Assembly (NCBI RefSeq): GCF_000226115.1
Contig: NC_016458.1
Span: 7,598,001 to 7,662,000, forward strand
Length of the DNA: 64,000 bases
Reading direction: 5' to 3'
DNA from: Thermothielavioides terrestris NRRL 8126
Taxonomy: Eukaryota; Ascomycota; Sordariomycetes; Sordariales; Chaetomiaceae
Shown: positions 11,753 to 24,092 of the stretch, piece after piece
Layout of the letters: every line of letters starts with the position of its first letter
Position numbering within the stretch: position 1 is the stretch's first letter
Program-made: the position numbers and the translations under genes
Notes under the pieces: generated by a model
Told to the model about the DNA's origin: nothing
Databases searched by the model: none
What the model saw: only the letters and a program-made list of their open reading frames with translations

Positions 11753-13005
11753 CGACTTTTGAATAGGATCTAGATATCTGTGGGCATATACGATTGAGAT
11801 GAAGAGCGGTATGTGGAATACCCCTTTTCTTGGATACATGTTGTAGAGAGAGGGAGGAAGCAGGCTGTAATGTTACTTGCGAGTTGTCAGTAAGTTAGGT
11901 CTGCTCAGCCAGCTAGCTATCTGCCATTCGTTGCTTTACCCTCTCCCTCCCTCGAACATATATTGTATCTGGAGGTTTCGTACTATTCTTCACGTCTTCG
12001 AAATCAAAGAACAAAAACAGGTCACAAATCTGCGCAATGACTGGAGTGCTATTGTTATTAGGGCTGCCGCAAGCGTTTCCTGGTTGACATGAGAGCAGCC
12101 AATTGCTTCCTCCTGCCTTATTGGTCTGCTTATTCGCGGGTTAACGATCGTCACCACATCTCGGGGGCTTCTGTCGGCGTCAGGGTAGGTCGTCGTTAAA
12201 GAGGTCCCGCCAAGACTAATTTCGGAGACTGCCGCTTACAAGTATTTACAATCGCCACGGGGTAAGCGGGGCCGCGACGACTTCGAGCAACATCAACAAC
12301 GAAGAATCGCAAAGACTTGTAGCAACAACTTCGCGAAACCTCAACCAAATCAAAAAAAAAAAAAGAAAATGAAGTTAACCCGTATCTTAACCTTAATCCT
12401 TATCCCATCCTTGACCTAAACCCTAACCAACGGGGGTTTGGCGCCGCCCCCTATACCCTCGGCGAACTAACTGCTTAGCGATAGTGTAAACGCCTTGGCG
12501 ATCGGGGTTGCGTAAAAACGCTATAAAAACATTGCCGATAACTGGCCGAAATTAGTCTTGGCGGGACCTCTTTAACGTCTACCTCAGGCCTGAGTATTTG
12601 CTGCTTTGGCATGACGTCAGGCAGCGCCCCCCTGATCCCTTTGTTGGTACCCACCGGCACTGCGAGCCGCCGAATCAAATCTCCTCCCGCGCGCCTGCAG
12701 CGCGCCTTGCCGGTCACAAGCCAGCCTCATCCCTAGCTGATCAGCATCCCCGCCCTGCAGGCCTCAGAGGTGAAACCCCATCTCATTTGCGGCATCGCGA
12801 CCCCAATCCAGACCCGTTATCGCACCCACCCGACCGATAAGTAACGCTACACTAGCTGGCACACGCCAGAACATCGATTACCTATCGTTACGGCCAGGCT
12901 ACCAGCGCGAGTCAGCGCCAGCTTGCTCATGCGTTTTTGTGCGCGAGGATCCCCTTGCGCACTGGCCGCGATCACGAGCACCGGCAGCCAAAACAATCAG
13001 CAACC
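11753..13005. other. Intergenic region with a small inverted-repeat element
   Basis: This separates the dehydrogenase gene from the Rab gene. Apart from the element at 12194-12577 I see no gene. An A-rich run (12353-12368) and a telomere-like CCTAAACCCTAACC at 12415-12428 lie inside that element. Confidence 0.5.
12194..12577. mobile_element. MITE-like element with perfect 32-bp terminal inverted repeats
   Basis: Bases 12194-12225 and 12546-12577 are perfect reverse complements over 32 bp (arm begins CGTTAAAGAGGTCCCGCCAA). Weaker similarity continues outward, AGGGTAG on the left against the complement of CTACCTC on the right, so the true ends may lie a few bases further out. The 320-bp interior has no credible open frame. 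Size, symmetry and non-coding interior fit a non-autonomous DNA transposon. I could not confirm a target-site duplication, so the superfamily is unknown. Confidence 0.6.
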
Positions 13006-14303
13006 ATGTCGTCGTCACTCGAGGCCAAAATCGTTGTGCTCGGCGCCCAGGGCGTCGGCAAGACCTCGCTGGTGATGCGCTACTGCAAGGGCTCCTTCAA
13101 CCCCTCGCAGACCACGTCGACCGTTGGCGCAAGCTTCCTGACCAAGCGCGTGGTCGACACCGACACGGACACGTTGGTGCGCCTGCAGATCTGGGACACG
13201 GGTAAGCTTGAATTTCTTTCTTTCCGTACTCCTTCCCCCCCCCCCCCCTTCTCCCTCCTTCTCCTCCTCTTCTCATCCGTTCCCAATCTCAGCCAAGACT
13301 AATCAACCCGCCCCAAAACCCAGCCGGCCAGGAGCGCTTCCGCTCCATCTCGCGCCTGTACTACCGCGGCGCCAACGCCTGCATCCTGTGCTACTCCATC
13401 ACGGACGCGCAGTCGTTCGCCGAGATGGGCATCTGGCTGACCGAGCTGCGCCGCAACCTGCCGCCTGACATCGTGCTGCACGTGGTCGGCACCAAGGCCG
13501 ACATCGTCGCCCGCGACCCCTCCCGCCGCGAGGTGCCCTTCGAGCGCTGCATCGCCTACGTCGCCGAGAACCTCAACCCGGGCATGGGCTCCACCCCGCC
13601 GCCCACCGCCGGCGGCCCGTTCCCCTCCTCCTCCTCCTCCGCCGCCGCCGCCGCCGACCAACACCAACATCCCTCCCCCCCACCGCCCCCGTCGCAACAC
13701 TGGCTGCTCTTACAAGGCGCCACCACCACCAACAACACGACGACGGCCGGAGCCGCCGAGCCGCGCAGCCCAAGCAGCAAGCGCTCGTCGGGCTTCTGGG
13801 GCCAGGAGGTCGGGTGGGACGCGTGCCACGAGATCTCGGCCGAGTCGGGCGAGGGCGTCGAGGAGGTCTTCCGCGTGGTCACCCGCAAGCTGGTCGAGCA
13901 GAACCGCAAGATGCAGGCCGCGCTGCAGGCCGCGGCCGCCGGGTCGGCGGTGGGAGGGGGGGGAGGAGGGCCCGGCGACGGCCTGACGCCTGGCGGCGGG
14001 TTTGCGGGCCTCGGCGATGGGGACGGCGCCGGCGGCGCCGGCGGCGGTGGCTATGGTTATTATGGCGCCGGGCCGGGTGGTGGTGGTGGGGGTGCTGGGG
14101 CGGGGTACTTTGATGGGATGAACGGGCGGGGCAGTTTCCGCGTCGGGCGGGATCGCCGCAGCTGGTTGTTTTCGCCCGGGTTTTCGCCCGTGCTTGGCGG
14201 CGGCGGCGGCGGTGGTGGTGCTGGGGGGGTTGTCGAGGGAGCAGGCGAGGGGTGGGAGCAGGGTGGTGGCGCGAGGGGCAGGGCCAGGAACAGGTGCTGC
14301 TGA
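13006..14303 (+). CDS. Rab-family small GTPase with long low-complexity insertion and C-terminus
   Basis: Two exons, 13006..13201 and 13324..14303, give 391 residues; Rabs are usually 200-230. The start MSSSLEAKIVVLG was chosen because the GTPase fold begins there. The P-loop GAQGVGKT spans residues 13-20, switch II is WDTAGQERF (about 63-71), the guanine motif GTKAD is near 120, and SAESG (G5-like) is near 237. Between GTKAD and SAESG sits a Pro/Ser/Ala/Thr-rich insert of about 75 residues (about 150-225). After the last helix is a Gly-rich tail of about 120 residues that ends in CC, suitable for double geranylgeranylation. It is presumably a vesicle-trafficking Rab on endosomal or other membranes. 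The exact subfamily is not clear to me; Rab5/21/22-like and divergent fungal types are all possible. Confidence 0.85.
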
Positions 14304-15265
14304 GTCCCGATTTTCGAGGATTCGCCTGGATCAGTGTTCAGCCAGGAAACAAAACTGATTGATTGCTAGGGGGCGGGTGAGGGGGAAAAGTGGGAGAATC
14401 GGCAAAGGGACAGGATATGGCGGCGCATCGTGATACCCCATGATACGGACGGGCTCGGGGTCGTGCTCCTTTTTTTATGGACCGACGGCGTTGGTTTCTC
14501 TCTTCTTTTCGTTCCCCCGGCGTGTTGGGCATTGCATGTTTGGTGTATGCTGGGATGGCTTTCACGGCGTTTGTTTCGGGTTACGGGTTCTTCTCTCCGG
14601 CTTAGCATCTTCGTTTGGGTTTGTAACAGGGTGGCGGGCATTGCTGGGGGGAAAGGGGAAGGGGATATGCGCTGGCGTCTGCGGATCGCTAGATATCACT
14701 GGAATTATGGCGTTGGTTTTCGAGCGGGGGTTATCTGAGGGTTTGTTCACGGGACGAGTTCGCGACGGGGACGGGCCCGCGATCTTGGGGCTCGATGATG
14801 CTTTTGAAGATAGGCCGTCCTGTCCGGCACAGGAACACGATCAGAGAAGATAACGACCTCCAGCGAATGGCAGTGTGTATGACTTCGTTGGAACTTCAGG
14901 CGTCAATTGTTGCTGCCCAACTACGCTGCTTTTCCGGGCCCTGTCTCGGGGTTGGTTGATGCGTAAAGCCAACGGTGATGATGGAAAGCGAACGAGCAAA
15001 CGGCTGGAGAGTGGATTGTTATTGAATGACTATCTCCTGCTCGTTGAGTCTACAGCAGTCCATTAACCTTAGGTAGCTGAGGTATCAAAAGCATTCAGAC
15101 ATCACTCGATCGCATCATCCACACAACCCACCCATTACTGCCCTGTGCTTCCTCGTTTTCGCACATACCCAAGATCGGGCAGATCGTTAAAGGAAAGCAG
15201 AAGCTAGATCCCGCCATGCCACCACTTACCCCATTTTTCCCGTCACGCATTGCCTCCTCGGCCGC
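14304..15265. other. Intergenic region between convergent genes
   Basis: This lies between the 3' ends of the Rab gene and the minus-strand homeodomain gene. It holds 3' UTRs and terminators of both. I see no additional gene; the open frames are short and lack codon bias. Confidence 0.5.
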
Positions 15266-18200
15266 TCAAAGTTGGTCCATCGGCATACCACCCGTCGCAA
15301 CGCCCATCAAATCCCCCAGATCCCCGAAGTTAAAATCCATCTGCTGCAGTGCATCATCTAGCTCGCCCCCGGCCAAAGCAGCGGTGGCAACGCCCGACAT
15401 ATCCAGATCAGCCGCGCCCTGCCTCTGCCCCTGCTCCCGCCCCTGGCCCGTCGTCAGTGCCATCCCTCCCGTCGCGCCGGCAACCGCCTGACCGCTAAGA
15501 GCGGGAAAACCACCTTGGCTCAAGCCCAGCCGCACCATCATCATCTCCTTGAACTTACCCAGCAACACCGGATCATCCGCCGGCGTCCTGGCTGCATAAC
15601 CACCACCGCCATCACCACCAGCACCAGCAACAGCAGTAGCGGGAGCAGCCGCACCGCCCTGCCCGGCCAGGAAAGCCCTCGCTCGTTCGCGGATGGCCTC
15701 GTCGTCCGGAAACCCGGCGCGTCCGTGCGCAACCACCTGCGCGGTGACAAATTCGCACAGCTCACGCTCCAGCTCGCGCGAGCAGAACACGCTCGGCGGC
15801 GGATCGTGGCGCGTTGTCAGGGCCTGGCAGAAGCGGTTGGCGGTGGCGCCGTGGGCGGTGACCGGCTTGGCGCCCTCGCGCATGGTGACGGCGACGAGGT
15901 CGTCGGTGCTGTTTGCCTGGAACGGGGCCGCGTGGGCAGGGTTGAGCGGATTGGGAAAGAGGTAGGGCGGCGAGAAGCCAGAGCCGCCCTGCGAAAGGTT
16001 CCAGGAGATAGTGGCGGGCAGGCCGGGCAGGGAGGGATCGGTGAGCAGGCCCACGTCGCGTTTGAAGCGGCGGAGCCATTCGGCGTTGTCAGCGGCAGTT
16101 TGGTTCCAGGGGTCGTCGCTGCGCGTAGCCGGTTAGTGGAGGGGTAGGTGGGGGGGGGCAAGAGGGGAGAAGGTTGGGAAGGCTCACTCCTCGTAGATGA
16201 TCCACCGGGCTTGGTGTTGGAGTTCCTCGTCGCTTGGGACGTGGCAGTTCGGATTGTTGGGGGACATGGTCGAGGCCACCCATTTCTTGAGCTCACGGGT
16301 CAGGCGATCGTAGCAAGTCGCGTCGTTGAGGTAGTAAGTAGTGCCCTTCGAGCTCGACGGGCCTGTGCCTGATGCTCCGGATCTGCTGGCCCCGGAGTTG
16401 ATAGGTGATGCCGAGCCGCCTGATCGGCTTCTGTTCGAAGCCGTGTTGGCCTGCTGCTGCTGCAGACCCCGGGCATCGCCGTCAGCTGGTGCGACGGGCA
16501 AGCTAGCAGCATCAAGCAAGGCATCTGCAGGGGGGTTTGCAGCTGCATGGCGCTGCTTGAAACTCGCAAGCCACAGCGGATCGTCTGCGGCAGTCTGATT
16601 CCACCCGTCGTCGAACTCGTAAATGATGAGACGGGATTTTGTTTGGAGATCCGCGTCGGTCGGCTCGATACCTAGAGCCCGCTGTTCCCGCACGTATTCC
16701 GCTAACTCGAACTCCAGTCGGCTTGGGTTGTGGATCGTGGAGTCGATGGTGCTGGGGTCCTTGGACCGCCTGCCCTCGTCCACCATGTCTTCCGAACGCG
16801 GCAGCTGGGCCCTCTGACGGAAGCCAGCAAGCCACTTCGTCGACCCGTTTACGAGCCGGATCAGGAACTGTACCACCTCTTCCGACGAGTACTCCGACAA
16901 GCCTTCCATGCGGCGGATAATGAGCAACGCCTTGGCTTGCAGCTCGCTGTCCAGGGCAGTCAACCCGAGCAGACGGCGAGCCTGGACGAACTCTTGGAGC
17001 TCCGTCTCCATCGGGTCGTGCTCGAAAATATGGCCTTTGCCATTGATCTTGAGCTGCTGCTGCCACCGATTGACACCATTGGCTCGCGTCCACCTCGCGT
17101 CTTGTGCCACATCCTCGGACGAGAAGAGTAGGTCACGCAGCCAGGACGCTGTCGGGCCCACGGTGGACTTGGAAGCGAGCGCTTCGGCGTCATATATCAG
17201 AGCGCATGCGGCGCGCTGAAGTTCTTCGTCCGTCGGCACCTTTCCCTCCGTGTCGCGCTTGTTGTCAATGTAGGCCGTCAACTCGGACTTGATGAGCTCA
17301 AAGGCGTTCCGGGCCGAGGCCACTGACGGCTGCGAGGCTTCAAACGGATTCAGAGAATTTCTTTCGTCGTGAATAAGATCTACCAGAATGCACGTCAGTG
17401 TCTGAGTTCAGGAAATCATCGGAGGGTCAGTCAGGGGAAGCGACATACAGGGAGGGATCGAATTCTCGACCATGTCGAGCACAGGGGCGTCAAAACCCCA
17501 GTCACCTTTCCAGTCCGCCATGGACTTGCCCTTCTTGAAATGCTCGGCGAGGTGGTCCACGCGAATAGACCACGTGTCCATGACGGCGCCGCAGAACCCG
17601 CAGCGGGATCTGATCTCGGGCGTCGTCGCCTTCCACTGCTCCATGGACCAGCTAACGAACTTGGCGCTGTGGACCAGCTTCAGATGTTGGCGCAGGTGGT
17701 CCTTCCGGTAGAAGGTGCGGTCCCCGACCGCACGCTCCTGGCATGCCGAGTAGTTATGGCTGTCGATGTGCGCCTCGTCCGGGTTCGGGTGGCCGCAAAA
17801 GACGCATGACATCTGGCCGTTCTCGGGATTGAATGCCTGGGCACCGTTGGGGCAGCAGACCCACCGCTCGAGCGACAAGTGCAGCGATTTCTCATGCCTC
17901 TGCCAGTCGTGCTTCGTTCTGAACGTTTCCGTGCAGAAAGTGCACTGGTAGGTCTTGGGCGGGCCGGACTGGGCGTTCGGCGTGGTGCCCAAGGCCTTTC
18001 TTCTTCTCCGCCTTCGCCCCCGAGCAATCGAGCTTCCGGAGCCGAAGGAACCCCGAGAGCCGTACGAGTAGACGGACGCGCTCGAGTGCGAGGTATTGGC
18101 GCTGCTTATGTTGGAATCACAGAGCGACCTTCCGGAGCCATCGTCCGTGAAGTGGGCACTATAGGGGCTGTTGAGGCCTGAGGAGAGACTACGCGCGGCG

Positions 18201-19096
18201 TTGACGGCACGGGCAATGTCTTTCACGGACGCTGGTTCGTGTTCCGGTGGAGACACCTGCCAACGCTGCAGCGGGTTCATGTGTTCGAACGACGCGGGGG
18301 TGCCGCGTCTCTGCGGGATATCGATGGGATTTGTCCAGCTTCGTACACCAGGCGATGTCGACCGATGGCCGACGGCGTTCTTGTTTCGGCGCCGGGTATT
18401 GGCGAGCCAGTTGGTGATCTGCGTCTTACTGAGTCCCGTCTGCTTCTGGAGCATTTCCTTTTCCTCGTCGTTGGGATAGGGGTGCTTGCTGTGGGTGGAC
18501 AGCCAGTTCTTGAGAATCTTGACGGACTCCCTCGAGAAACGCGCGCCAGCTTTTCCCTTGGCGGGTGGGTTGGCGCTCGCATTTTCAGGGGCAGAAGCCG
18601 TCCCAGGCAGGTCGGTTGCGGAGGCGGATTCGTGCGTCTCGCAATGCGCGTCCTCACGCAACAGCTCGGGATGGTCTCCCATCACCGGCCAGGGATTGGC
18701 AGGAAACACGGGATCAAGCCCGAAGCTGCATGCACACCGAAGGGCGACGCAACTCGTACAATAACCCTTGTACTGACCCTCCGGGATCTTCTTGCACTGG
18801 TAACTACCCAGCTGGCAGTTCACACAGGGAGTCTCAGGGGTTTCCAGATGGTCCTCGAATGTCCTGGTGCTGCGATCCGTGGGCATGGGGATCTCCTCCG
18901 AGAAGGGCATGGACGGCGAGACGTTGTTCTCGAAGTGCTGGAGAGCCCAGAACGAGAGGTCGTCTCCTGCGACGTTTGCCAACACGAGATCCATGTCATC
19001 CAGCGATAGGCCGGCCGGCGCCAGCGAGGGGGAGGGCATCTCGGCCCCGGAGGCCGGTGCCGGGTCGGCGTGGTCCCAGTTGACAAACTCGTCCAT
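15266..19096 (-). CDS. Homeodomain (TALE-type) plus C2H2 zinc-finger transcription factor
   Basis: Three minus-strand exons, 19096..17449, 17379..16188 and 16118..15266, total 1230 residues. Introns have GTATGT and GTGAGC donors and TAG/CAG acceptors. The ATG giving [11 protein letters not shown] is the first true ATG; upstream only GTG is in frame. Order: a Cys cluster [15 protein letters not shown] (about 110-150), a homeodomain at about 183-245 with the TALE spacing [12 protein letters not shown] and WLANTRRR, C2H2 finger [20 protein letters not shown] (about 382-407), then two further Cys/His fingers to about 525. The remainder holds at least five divergent copies of a module of roughly 90 residues whose best copies read [17 protein letters not shown] and [20 protein letters not shown]. 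Sequence-specific nuclear DNA binding is expected; targets are unknown. The C-terminal region ends in a Gly/Gln/Asp-rich stretch. Confidence 0.88.
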
Positions 19097-22000
19097 CTTG
19101 CCTCTTGGGGACTGGGGACGACAGGGCGCGAGCGGGCCGAAGGGCGTCGTCGCTGGGAGGCGCGACTGGCTCACCCTGCGTCGCTGGGGAGTCCTGCCAA
19201 GTTGTCAGACAAAAGGGCGCGCAGAGAGGGCCCAGAACGCATTACTAAGAACTGTCCGGCTGTCCCCGAGGGTGAGAAGGAGCCGACGAGAAATTTGTGG
19301 CGTCTCTGTCGAATGTGTCACCGAACGGAACTCTCAGAACGGGGTCAGCACCGCCGGGTCTGAGTGACGACGGCGGTATCTCGACGATGACTCTTTGGAG
19401 TTTGGGATACTCTGGACTCTGACGATGTCAAAGGCAACGTAAGCAGATCCGGCCAGACAGGCGGGCAACAGATTTATTTCAGCGACTCCTCCAATGCCAC
19501 GCATGGACTTTCCATTCTGGTCGCATGACGGACTTCAAGTTCCCACTTCCTCAGCAGCCGTCCTCCAAGGGATTCGTGGGTTGCTAACGGCTCGCAGTGA
19601 GAAACTGCCAGGGTCGCGGGGAACCTGCGCGCTGATTGTGGGTCGCGCCTTTCGATTGACATGCGCTGCGCCAGGCAGGACCCGGCCCCACAAGGCAGTT
19701 ACCAACCTTAGTTCGACAGGCGAGGCTGGGCAGGCTGCTGCAGGAAAGAACCCCCGTCACCGCTCACGCCGCCCCGCTTGCTACCCCGCCATCACGCTCT
19801 GGGCATAGCCGCGGCGCACCTTCCGTGTGTGAAAAAATGAGGACGCCATCTCGCCCCGATCGCCCTCTCCCAGGGCTGCCTCTGCTTTCTCGTCATCTCC
19901 ACCATGGGGAACAACAGGGATGGCTTGGCAGTGTAATTGCACCGATAGTTATCTGGCTATGTGCCGTAGCGAGGCAGCGAACAGGAGGTAAGAGCGCTAG
20001 TGAACGACCCGATTAGGCGCGACCGACCACGGCCTGCTGTTCACGCATGGCGCCCTGGTCGAGGCATGTGGAACGCCGATGGCGGGGCTGCTTCGCTGGA
20101 GCAAGATCGTTGCGGCGTGGACTTGGCGAGTAAGTGTAAACGCGCTGCGAGTTATTCCGGCCTGACGGAGCCGATCCCGGCGCTCGTTGTACTGTGGTAG
20201 AGGGGAGCTTCATCTACCGCACCGCTCCGCACCTCCTTAGGGGCAAGACTATTTATCCCTTGCTTGATAGGGCCGACCACACTACGCTGGAATTAAAAAC
20301 GCGGTAACTAGCGCTTTTTGATCCAATATGCCCAGCGACCTGTCAATGCTCTGAGTAATTCCTCTACCCCTGATTGCTCCGCAAGACAACAGGATCCGTG
20401 CTCATGAACAATCCGACGCACAGACAGGGTTAACAAGGTAGGTAGGGAGCATCTATGTTTCTTAAGGGGCGGCATCACTGCGACCCCAATCGCTCGCTCG
20501 AGATGCCCAATTGAAGCATCGACATTGACGCAATTCGTTGGAGAATTTAAGCCGGAAGAGCCGTGGCATCGTGGAACCAGACAAGTAGCTTGCTGTGCTA
20601 CGAACGTTCAGAAGCAGATCTACACCCCCTACCTGGAAGCTTTTCTTTGGGCTAGCTACTCCAGTAGTAAAACGACTGAATCAATGCAATGGGAGCAAGA
20701 GAGTGACGAGTTCTTCCCTCACACTGATTGAGAGTACCGTGTTTAAAGCCTCGCCATGATGATTGTCTGCCCGCAATGAGTCTCCATGTCCTCTTTGGTC
20801 CCCGTACCATCATTTGCAGCTTCGTTCGAACTGTCTGGTGTCACTCAGGATAATGGCTCAGTAACAAATTCGAAATGTTCCATAGAGTTGAGGTCGGTCC
20901 TCCCCTAGAGAGAAAAAGAGGTACAAGCATATCCCTCATGAATCACTGAGGCTTCGCTCCAACCAGAGGCAGTTGCGAATTCATTAGAGAGTGCCCAAAC
21001 GGGTTTATTTTCAAGCTTAGGTCTCACCCAGCTCGCTAATGGCCGCTTCACCCATGAAAACCGCCTGCCTAGGTTCCTTCCACATGTGTATGTACACTGA
21101 CACCCCTTTCTCTTTCTCTCGGACCACGACGACGACGGCAGCGCGAGAACCGGTCAGGCGGGAGGCGGCGGTGGGAGCGCTGAAGAGGGCCGTTGAGTCG
21201 GCAAAGGCGGAGACGAAGGCGGCCAAGGATGAGGCGCACAGGGCGACAGCGCACAAGGCGCTACTAGAGGGTGAGGTGAGGCGGCCAAGTCAGAGGCAGT
21301 AAGAGTAAGAGGAGGAGAGGGGGGTGCAATAAAAATCAAAACACAGCTTGAGGTCGTCTGAGTTATGTCTTCAGGGAGTAGTTGATCACATTTCATTTCC
21401 TTGCCGCAGAAAAGTAATCAAATAAGTGGGCAACATCAATGTCGCCCTATTCAAGCTCAGTGGTGTCTCCTATACAGACCCTCACTCGATGCCCCTTAGA
21501 CGTTGTTTCACTCGCGTATTGGCCACTCTGTTGAAACCATCTAGCTGGATAGCTCTGAGCTCTGGCCTCACTGCCAGCGGCCGATGGACCAGGCAAAATA
21601 GTCTCGTTATTCCTTGGCGGAAAAGCTGTCCTTATCAGCGAGCGACAGAAGTACGTGCTTAGGGAGTGTATAATGAGGTGAGTGATATTCTAACACCTAC
21701 GCCATGGTATATACATGACCAGCATACTCACCTCATCCGCCGCCATATGAGCCGATCGTCCTTCAAACATAGTGCTGCCGGGCGATCGCGGAGCGGTGAG
21801 CGCACTTGCTGTGGCGGTCGGCAGCACCTCCCGGCGCCGCGACGTGAGGGGACGCATGCGGGTGAGAGTGCTGGACGTCGCGGTGGCTTGCAGCAGGCGA
21901 TTGATGGAGTGGAAGAGGAGATTACCCGGTTTGAAGCTGCTGGTGCTTGGCTTGCTTTTCCTGCTGGGTGACAGCCCGCGGTTCTGCCATCAGGCGAGTG

Positions 22001-23175
22001 AAGTGATAATAATGGTGGAGTAGGCCTGGACTGATCAAGCAAAAGTTGGCCTTCCATCTACCGCAGAGTTGGCCTGTTCGAAGTCTGCTGGGACTATGAG
22101 GTTACTAATAAAATGGGGTTTCCCTGGTCAAGCCTGGTTTCAAGATCATGGGTGAATTCGATCAACTGTTTTGCTCCTGGTAAAAGCGCGCCTGGCCGAG
22201 GAAAGATGAGGGCGGCATGCTCCCACGTGTCAAGCGGTCACGGCGGAGCTACCCGTCTCCGTGTTCGCCTAGCCTCGTCTGCGATGGGCGGTCTGCTGAT
22301 GATAACAAGGCCACAGCCGACGGCCCGAACGCAGCACCGCTAATGTAGATGTCGGCGTAATTAATTAGGCCTCCACCGTTGGAACCAATCTTGCTCTCCT
22401 CCTCCACTTCCCTCCACTTTCATGATGCTGGCTCCGAGCGCGACACCACCACCTGAATACTGCCGTATGGTCGAAAGCTGAATGAAGAGCTCCCCACCGA
22501 TGTCGGGCCGCTGACCACCGTTCAATGACACCGGAGACGCCTTCGGCGGCCTCCATGACCACCATCAGGTCGACGCAGTGACATAACTCGACGGGGCGGA
22601 ACAGAACTGGTTGGTCTCGACCACCGTGCCAAGCGCTTTCTCAGAGGCGAAATCTCAGCCTACTCGGCATCCGAGTTGCACCGGCTGATGGTGAGTGGTG
22701 CGGAAGGACCCCTGGACAGTCCGAGTTGGGGTCCACGTGCTTGCCAGGATAGGCAGGTCCCGAGTCGGCCATAGCGCCGGATCCGGAGAAGATCCGGAGA
22801 AGATCCGGAGAAGATCCGGATCTGAGCGGCGGTGCCGGAGTTCGAGACTCCTTTTTTTCCTCCTGCAGGCGGCATTGGGTCCCAACCGTGCTGGTGACTG
22901 TGCAAGGTCCCTCGTCGGTATGCAGGTTGTTCTTTCCCTGTGGAATCCTGGGCCGAGCGCCAGTCGGACCGACAAGTCACGAGACTGAAAGGCCCAAGCG
23001 CAGCGCAAGCGAACCCGAATCCCGGTGAGATGGGCAATGGTAAGTTATCGTAATGAAAAATAGTAACTAGTGTAATAATGAAAAGGTCGTAGAATCTCAA
23101 GTTGAATTCCCATTCTATTCCCGATTCCCAATGCCAATTTTCCAATTTCGCTCGCGTTTCAAAGCCCGAAACATG
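19097..23175. other. Gene-poor 4-kb stretch left of the transposon nest
   Basis: The first several hundred bases are the promoter side of the homeodomain gene. Beyond that I see only short open frames without recognisable domains. A stretch at 21,139-21,300 reads as an Ala/Lys/Glu-rich helix and might be a gene remnant, but nothing supports it. There is a short tandem repeat at 22,780-22,820. Composition is normal, without the TpA excess of the block to the right. Confidence 0.5.
22780..22820. repeat. Tandem repeat, 11-bp unit GATCCGGAGAA x 3.7
   Basis: Three perfect copies of GATCCGGAGAA are followed by a partial fourth. It lies in non-coding sequence about 350 bp left of the transposon nest. 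No function is visible. Confidence 0.9.
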
Positions 23176-23177
23176 TA

Positions 23178-23347
23178 CCCAAGGGCCAAAGGAAAAGTGG
23201 GTATTTTCGTAGCCCTCTCTTCTTCTAGAAGAGAGGGGCACAAAATTGCTGGACACCCCAAAAAAACCGGACACCTCCCCACCTAATTTTGTATGCGAAC
23301 GCGTCCTGGCACGGGGGATTACAACCGCGTCAACCGCATCAATTTGA
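23178..23347 (+). repeat. Left terminal inverted repeat of the Fot1/pogo-type element
   Basis: This pairs with the reverse complement of 50589-50756 at high identity. Shared runs include AAAGGAAAAGTGGGTATTTT and the GGACACCCC/GGACACCTCC segment. TA precedes it at 23176-23177. Confidence 0.88.
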
Positions 23348-23789
23348 AGCTATTGCCGCTAGCCAACTTGTAAATGGTGATGTTTTTTATAGTATTTTGA
23401 TATACCTAGATCTTCGAACCTCCCGCCTGAGCTACGTAGTGTACGTGCTATCCGCTGGTTTAACAACGCCCTCGTACGCTACTATACCAACTACCTTCGA
23501 GGTAAGGCCAATGGCCGTACAATGCCTTCTCTTTGTATTGCGGCTAAGCGGTTCGGCTATAGCAAATTGTAGATTACTATATATCTTAAGGCTCTTTATA
23601 ATACTGGCTTGCTAGTACTAAATACCCGTTGTATTGCTAGGTGGCTATATACATTTATAGATATAGAAGACAATGCCCTCGATATATATACGGAGTAGCT
23701 ATCTACCTTAGGATCCTTGCCTACGTAGGATCTTATTAAAGGCGCTATGAATCGTCTATAAATACGTTATATTCCTTCTATAAGCCCTA

Positions 23790-24092
23790 TTAGCTACGCC
23801 TAGTAGGTACGTTAGCAGTTCGATCATCCTATATACTTTACAACGAATAGGAAGCTAATAGAGGCTATACGACTATCTGCTTAGTAATAGATCGATAAGC
23901 TAAACGAGTTCTTCGACCGCTATAAAGATACTATTAAGAGGTTCAAGATTACGATAGCTAGTTGTTAGAACGTCAATGAGATAGGCTACTACTTAGCGAT
24001 ATTAAGTAGGAAGTTCTAGATCCTAGCTATTAAGACGAAGAAGAATAGGAAGGTTAGGGGTTGTTCCTTAATATCGAGGGTCTACTATCTAT
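23790..24092 (+). pseudogene. Fot1/pogo-like transposase, N-terminal remnant
   Basis: Read in one frame with several TAG/TAA stops, it gives QFDHPIYFTTNRKLIEAIRL, then EFFDRYKDTIKRFKI and the first catalytic-acid motif near 23,968, where the expected Asp reads Asn (NVNEIGY). That GAT-to-AAT change fits RIP. The frame is cut at 24,092 by gypsy-1 and resumes at 33,529. The DNA-binding region upstream is too degraded for me to outline. Confidence 0.6.

Noticed and set aside
21039..22023. Open frames of 80-110 codons, one helical and Ala/Lys-rich
   Set aside because: Overlapping frames on both strands, no domain, no splice structure; at most a gene relic.
22780..22820. Short direct repeats, possible CRISPR-like array
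   Set aside because: An 11-bp contiguous tandem repeat without spacers, in a eukaryotic genome.
22655..23274. Matching open frames FFGVS.NFVPLSS at 22,660-23,274 (-) and 50,585-50,821 (+)
   Set aside because: Produced by the terminal inverted repeats of the outer transposon, not by genes.
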